A DNA stretch of 37,891 bases from Hyphomicrobiales bacterium (GTDB lineage: Bacteria; Pseudomonadota; Alphaproteobacteria; Rhizobiales; Xanthobacteraceae): the NCBI GenBank assembly GCA_013911975.1, contig JACESF010000038.1, positions 1-37,891 of the forward strand, in the 5' to 3' direction. Numbering within the stretch: the first letter of the stretch is position 1; each line of letters starts with the position of its first letter. A program made the position numbers and the translations under genes. The notes beneath the pieces were generated by a model. That model made no database searches. It saw only the letters and a program-made list of their open reading frames with translations, and had not been told where the DNA came from. Below are positions 34,185 through 37,891 of the stretch, piece by piece.

Positions 34185-34429
34185 TTGCATCGCGCGCGGT
34201 TCCGTCTATAGTGTCGCAGTCCCCATGGAGGGGATACCTCAGAGCCATCCTAGTCGAAGGTGATGAGAGTGGGGCCCCGCCGGGACCCGCTCCGTTTCTG
34301 CTTACGCGGACCCTTCCCCTGCGGGTGCCGCGCCTTCGGGCTGCGCTGGGGGTTCGTATCAGCAGGTGCTGGCAGTGCAGCGGTCGCGGGTCCAAGCCCT
34401 GACGGCCGAGAAAGACGTCCCGGAGGGAC
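34185..34429 (+). promoter_or_regulatory. rimP-nusA operon promoter and long leader
   Basis: TTGCAT (34185-34190) and TATAGT (34207-34212) with a 16-nt spacer make a good sigma-70-like promoter. The transcript would start near 34219, giving a leader of about 210 nt before rimP. The leader opens with a TCCCC/GGGGA hairpin (34220-34234) and is GC-rich, with further self-complementary segments. The rest of the 405-bp divergent gap contains no gene that I recognise, and no tRNA. Confidence 0.5.
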
Positions 34430-35311
34430 ATGAGCGATCCGATCGAAACCCCCGCCGGCCTGGCCGCGGGGTCAAATGCCGCCAAGGAAGTCGCCCCCGG
34501 CACGGGCGGCGCTCCCGACGAGCCCCGTCTCATCACGGAGACCGGGGTCGCGGCCCGCATTGCCGCCCTGGTGGAGCCGGTCCTCGCGGACCTCGGCTAC
34601 CGGCTGGTGCGCGTGAAGGTTTCGAGCCGCGACGGCGGAACCCTACAGATCATGGCCGAGCGCCCCGATGGCACCATGTCCATCGACGATTGCGAGGCGG
34701 CGTCCCGCGCGCTCTCGCCGGTGCTCGACGTGGAAGATCCCATCGCCAGCGCCTACCGGCTGGAATTGTCGTCCCCCGGCATCGACCGGCCCCTGGTGCG
34801 CCTGTCCGATTTCGAGCGCTGGGCCGGCCATGAGGTGCGGGTGGACATGGCGGTTCCGGTTTCGGGCCGCAAGCGGTTCCGCGGCGTGCTCGTGGGCGCG
34901 ACGGGCGGCGAGGCCCAGGTGAAGCGCCTCGATGCGCCCGGCGGCGAGGATCCGCTGGCGGCGCTTCCGGTGCGCGACATCGGCGAGGCGAAGCTGGTGC
35001 TCACCGACGCGCTCATCACCGAGGCGCTGCGCCAGGCCAAGGCCGCCGAGCGCGGCCTCGCCGAGGATGACGCGGACGCGGAGGACGAGGAGAAGGCGGC
35101 GCGCGACGCCGCCAATGCCGACCGCGCCGGGCGCAAGAAGGCGGCCGAGAAGCAGGCGGCCAAGTCGGACCGCGCCGCGCGCAAGGCCGCGCAGGCCGAG
35201 AAGGCGGCGCGCAAGCCCCACAAGGTGGTGCGCACCGCCGCCGAGGACGCCGACCTCGAAACGATCAAACGAGCCGGGCGCACCCCCGGCAAAGCGAAGG
35301 AGACGCACTGA
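34430..35311 (+). CDS. rimP: ribosome maturation factor RimP with long C-terminal extension
   Basis: This 293-residue factor is needed for 30S subunit maturation. The RimP core (about 38-200) shows [20 protein letters not shown], the motif [20 protein letters not shown] and [13 protein letters not shown]. The last 90 residues are an Ala/Lys/Arg/Glu-rich, probably disordered tail (for example [11 protein letters not shown]), so the protein is far longer than the roughly 150 residues of E. coli RimP. Extensions of this kind are usual in Rhizobiales. SD CGGAGGGAC precedes ATG 34430. The stop overlaps the nusA start by 1 nt. Confidence 0.95.
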   Translation: MSDPIETPAGLAAGSNAAKEVAPGTGGAPDEPRLITETGVAARIAALVEPVLADLGYRLVRVKVSSRDGGTLQIMAERPDGTMSIDDCEAASRALSPVLDVEDPIASAYRLELSSPGIDRPLVRLSDFERWAGHEVRVDMAVPVSGRKRFRGVLVGATGGEAQVKRLDAPGGEDPLAALPVRDIGEAKLVLTDALITEALRQAKAAERGLAEDDADAEDEEKAARDAANADRAGRKKAAEKQAAKSDRAARKAAQAEKAARKPHKVVRTAAEDADLETIKRAGRTPGKAKETH

Positions 35312-36918
35312 TGGTTGCCGTCAGCGCAAACCGGCTGGAACTGCTGCAGATCGCTGACGCGGTCGCGCGCGAGAAGACCATCGACCGCAGCATCGTCATC
35401 GCCGCCATGGAGGACGCCATCGCCAAGGCCGCGCGCTCGCGCTACGGCCAGGAGACGGACATCCACGCGGAGATCAACCCGCGCACCGGCGAACTGCGTC
35501 TCGCCCGCCACCTGCTGGTGGTGGACGAGGTGGAGAACTTCGCCACCGAGATCACGCTGGACGGCGCCCGCCGCCACAATCCGGCGGCGCAGGTGGGCGA
35601 CATCATCGCCGATACCCTGCCGCCCTTCGACTTCGGCCGCATCGCCGCGCAGAGCGCCAAGCAGGTCATCGTGCAGAAGGTGCGCGAGGCCGAGCGTGAC
35701 CGGCAGTATGACGAGTACAAGGACCGGATCGGCGAGATCATCAACGGCGCCGTGAAGCGGGTGGAATACGGCAACGTGGTCGTGGACCTCGGCCGTGGCG
35801 AGGCCATCCTGCGCCGCGACGAGTTGCTGCCGCGCGAGACCGTGAAGGTGGGCGACCGCATCCGCGCCTATATCTACGACGTGCGCCGCGAGCCGCGCGG
35901 CCCGCAGATCTTCCTGTCGCGCACCCATCCCCAGTTCATGGCCAAGCTCTTCTATCAGGAAGTGCCCGAGATCTATGACGGCATCGTCGAGATCAAGGCC
36001 GTGGCCCGCGATCCCGGCTCGCGCGCGAAGATCGCCGTCATCTCCCGCGACCAGTCGGTGGACCCGGTGGGCGCCTGCGTCGGCATGCGCGGCTCGCGCG
36101 TGCAGGCGGTGGTGAACGAACTGCAGGGCGAGAAGATCGACATCATCCCCTGGAACCCCGACATCGCGACCTTCATCGTGAACGCCCTTGCCCCCGCCGA
36201 GGTGGTGAAGGTGGTGCTCGACGAGGACCGCGAGCGCATCGAGGTGGTGGTGCCCGACGCGCAGCTCTCGCTGGCCATCGGCCGCCGCGGCCAGAATGTG
36301 CGCCTCGCCTCCCAGCTCACCGGCTGGGACATCGACATCATGACCGAGCAGGAGGAGAGCGAGCGGCGCCAGAAGGAGTTCGCCGAGCGCACCGCCATGT
36401 TCGCCGAGGCTCTCGACCTGGACGAGATGATGGGCCAGCTCCTCACCTCGGAAGGCTTCACCTCCGTGGAGGAGATCGCCTACGTCCCGCTGTCCGAGCT
36501 GTCGAGCATCGAAGGCTTCGACGAGGAGACGGCGGGCGAGCTGCAGGCCCGCGCGCTCAAGCACCTCGCCGACGTGGAAGAGGCGCTGGACAACGAGCGC
36601 AGGGAGCTGGGCGTCGAGGACGGCCTGAAGGACGTGCCCGGCGTGACCTCCAAGATGCTGGTGGCGTTCGGCAAGAACGACATCAAGAGCGTCGAGGACC
36701 TGGCGGGCTGCGCCACCGACGACCTCGTGGGCTGGACCGAGCGCAAGGACGGCGAGACGGTTCGCTATCCCGGCGCGCTGGAAGGCTTCGAGATCGACCG
36801 CGAAGGCGCGGAGCAGCTCATCATGCAGGCCCGCGTGACGGCCGGCTGGATTTCGCAGGACGACCTCTCCCCGGCGGAAGCCGAGGACGAGGGCGAACCC
36901 TCCGACGACCAGACCTGA
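35311..36918 (+). CDS. nusA: transcription termination/antitermination factor NusA
   Basis: This 535-residue protein binds RNA polymerase and modulates pausing, termination and antitermination. It has an N-terminal polymerase-binding domain (1 to about 125), S1 (about 137-203), two KH domains (about 205-345; [19 protein letters not shown] and [16 protein letters not shown]), and two C-terminal acidic helix-hairpin-helix repeats (about 365-420 and 440-515). Ending is acidic ([11 protein letters not shown]). It overlaps the rimP stop by 1 nt (TGATG). The order rimP-nusA-ylxR-infB is the conserved bacterial arrangement. Confidence 0.97.
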   Translation: MVAVSANRLELLQIADAVAREKTIDRSIVIAAMEDAIAKAARSRYGQETDIHAEINPRTGELRLARHLLVVDEVENFATEITLDGARRHNPAAQVGDIIADTLPPFDFGRIAAQSAKQVIVQKVREAERDRQYDEYKDRIGEIINGAVKRVEYGNVVVDLGRGEAILRRDELLPRETVKVGDRIRAYIYDVRREPRGPQIFLSRTHPQFMAKLFYQEVPEIYDGIVEIKAVARDPGSRAKIAVISRDQSVDPVGACVGMRGSRVQAVVNELQGEKIDIIPWNPDIATFIVNALAPAEVVKVVLDEDRERIEVVVPDAQLSLAIGRRGQNVRLASQLTGWDIDIMTEQEESERRQKEFAERTAMFAEALDLDEMMGQLLTSEGFTSVEEIAYVPLSELSSIEGFDEETAGELQARALKHLADVEEALDNERRELGVEDGLKDVPGVTSKMLVAFGKNDIKSVEDLAGCATDDLVGWTERKDGETVRYPGALEGFEIDREGAEQLIMQARVTAGWISQDDLSPAEAEDEGEPSDDQT

Positions 36919-36938
36919 GACGAAGGAGATGACCCAGC

Positions 36939-37673
36939 GTGCTTTCGGAGCTGAACGAGGAAGAGACCGATGCGGGACCCCGCGGACTGACGTCCGCGCG
37001 GGCGCCGCTGGCGCGTCTGTGCCTCGCGACGCGCGAGGTCACGCCGGTTGATCAGATGATCCGGTACGTGGTGGCCCCCGACGGGGCCATCGTGCCGGAC
37101 CTCGCCCGCCAGCTCCCCGGACGGGGTGCCTGGGTCACGGCCACCCGCACGGCGCTGGACACCGTGCTGAAGCGGCGCGCGTTCGGCCGGGCCTTCCGCG
37201 GCAAGGGGCAGGCCGGCGACGGCCTCCCGGACCTCGTGGAAGACCGGCTGCTGGCGGACGCCCGCGCCGCGCTGTCGCTCGCCAACAAGGCGGGCCGGGT
37301 GGTGACGGGTACGATGAAGGTGGAGGCGGCCCTCCACTCCGAAACGGTGGGCGTGCTCGTGCACGCCGCCGACGCGCGCCCCGACGGGGTGCGCAAGCTC
37401 GACGGGGCCGCCCGTCGCGCGGCCGCTGCCGATCCGCAGGACGAAGACTCGGGTCGGATGGTGGCTGTCGTCGACTGTCTTACAGGTGTCGAATTGGACT
37501 TGGCGCTTGGACGGTCAAATGTGGTACACGCTGCGCTGCTCGCGCATCCGACGACCGCAGGATTTCTCGCGCGCTGCCGAAGGCTGGAGCGCTGGCGGAC
37601 TGGAACGTCCGCCGGAGCCCAGGATCGGGCAGCCTTGCGTGCCGCACGGATGGCAGGAACGGATACGGAATGA
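36939..37673 (+). CDS. YlxR/DUF448 RNA-binding protein fused to an L7Ae-like domain
   Basis: This 244-residue protein joins an N-terminal YlxR (DUF448) domain (about 20-95; [34 protein letters not shown]) to an L7Ae/L30e-like domain (about 105-200; [21 protein letters not shown]). The two-domain form is normal for Alphaproteobacteria; YlxR alone is about 90 residues elsewhere. It probably binds RNA in translation or transcription control. The start is GTG 36939 with GGAG about 10 nt upstream; the nearby ATG 36929 is in another frame. The stop overlaps the infB start by 4 nt (ATGA). Confidence 0.9.
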   Translation: MLSELNEEETDAGPRGLTSARAPLARLCLATREVTPVDQMIRYVVAPDGAIVPDLARQLPGRGAWVTATRTALDTVLKRRAFGRAFRGKGQAGDGLPDLVEDRLLADARAALSLANKAGRVVTGTMKVEAALHSETVGVLVHAADARPDGVRKLDGAARRAAAADPQDEDSGRMVAVVDCLTGVELDLALGRSNVVHAALLAHPTTAGFLARCRRLERWRTGTSAGAQDRAALRAARMAGTDTE

Positions 37674-37891
37674 ACGATACGAAGACCCCCGGCGACAAGA
37701 CGCTCCATCCCACTCCCGGCAAGACGCTCACCCTGAAGCGCCCGGTGGAGCAGGGAACGGTTCGCCAGAGCTTCAGCCATGGCCGCTCGAAGGCCGTGGT
37801 CGTGGAGAAGGTGAAGCGGCGCGTGTTCGCGCCGGGCGAGACTGCGCCGGCAACCCCGACCCAGGCTGCGCCCGCCGCGCCGGCGCGAACA
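37670..37891 (+). CDS. infB: translation initiation factor IF-2, N-terminal part only
   Basis: The first 74 codons are present and the gene runs off the window end. [20 protein letters not shown], then [14 protein letters not shown], is the highly conserved N-terminal segment of alphaproteobacterial IF-2, followed by the start of the Ala/Pro-rich linker. The GTPase domain lies outside. ATG 37670 overlaps the preceding stop (ATGA), so translation is coupled. Confidence 0.95.
   Translation, partial: MNDTKTPGDKTLHPTPGKTLTLKRPVEQGTVRQSFSHGRSKAVVVEKVKRRVFAPGETAPATPTQAAPAAPART

Noticed and set aside
34213..34429. A tRNA gene upstream of rimP, as found in E. coli
   Set aside because: No cloverleaf can be drawn: there is no paired acceptor stem with a T-arm, although GGGTTCGTATC looks T-loop-like.

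Overview
The window is chromosomal DNA of a high-GC alphaproteobacterium. Several things point to the order Hyphomicrobiales (Rhizobiales), and gene content and protein style best fit the Xanthobacteraceae (Xanthobacter/Azorhizobium-like); the genus is an inference. The clues are the alphaproteobacterial type of IF-2 N-terminus, a PhaR-regulated polyhydroxybutyrate (PHB) gene set, a PrsD/PrsE-like type I secretion pair, a METTL20-type methyltransferase, GLG1-type cysteine-rich and OmpA-like envelope proteins, and a palindromic intergenic repeat of a kind common in this order. Codon use and base composition look uniform. I see no phage, insertion sequence, integrase, CRISPR array, rRNA or tRNA gene.

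Layout. 1-4609 (minus strand): end of a conserved hypothetical gene, purA and ppc. 4860-8367 (plus): a type I secretion ATPase and its membrane-fusion partner. 8637-11258 (plus): etfB, etfA and 3-hydroxybutyryl-CoA dehydrogenase, preceded by a compact array of inverted repeats. 11299-13943: an ABM-domain protein (minus), an EVE-domain protein tightly followed by a METTL20-like methyltransferase and a PNPOx-like protein (plus), and a DUF423 membrane protein (minus). 14189-17362 (plus): acs and an orphan sulfate-binding protein, each with a clear terminator. 17486-20220 (minus): EamA transporter, leuB, pentapeptide-repeat protein. 20406-23348: phbB and phbA (minus) divergent from phaR (plus). 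23447-25687 (minus): rpmF, a small membrane protein and a GGDEF-EAL protein. 26042-28805 (plus): parvulin PPIase, argJ, mutT. 28810-30747 (minus): SPFH protein, NfeD, thioesterase. 30872-34024: PduO-type adenosyltransferase (plus), palindromic repeat, MaoC/PhaJ-like hydratase (minus), YbjN protein (plus), OmpA-like and Cys-rich periplasmic proteins (minus). 34430-37891 (plus): rimP-nusA-ylxR-infB, cut by the window end.

Functional theme. Most genes are housekeeping, but acyl-CoA and redox metabolism recurs: acetate activation (acs), anaplerosis (ppc), flavin-linked electron transfer (etfBA), 3-hydroxybutyryl-CoA oxidation, PHB synthesis (phbA, phbB, regulator phaR), an R-hydratase candidate and an acyl-CoA thioesterase. 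No wholly new system is evident. The items most worth a second look are: a likely EtfB lysine methyltransferase sharing the window with its candidate substrate; the stacked inverted repeats before etfB; twin 14-bp repeats plus a 9-bp palindrome between phbA and phaR; a secretion adaptor with a long Pro/Arg-rich cytoplasmic tail; a two-repeat cysteine protein with exactly duplicated spacing beside an OmpA-like protein; and a palindrome inside the putative acs promoter.
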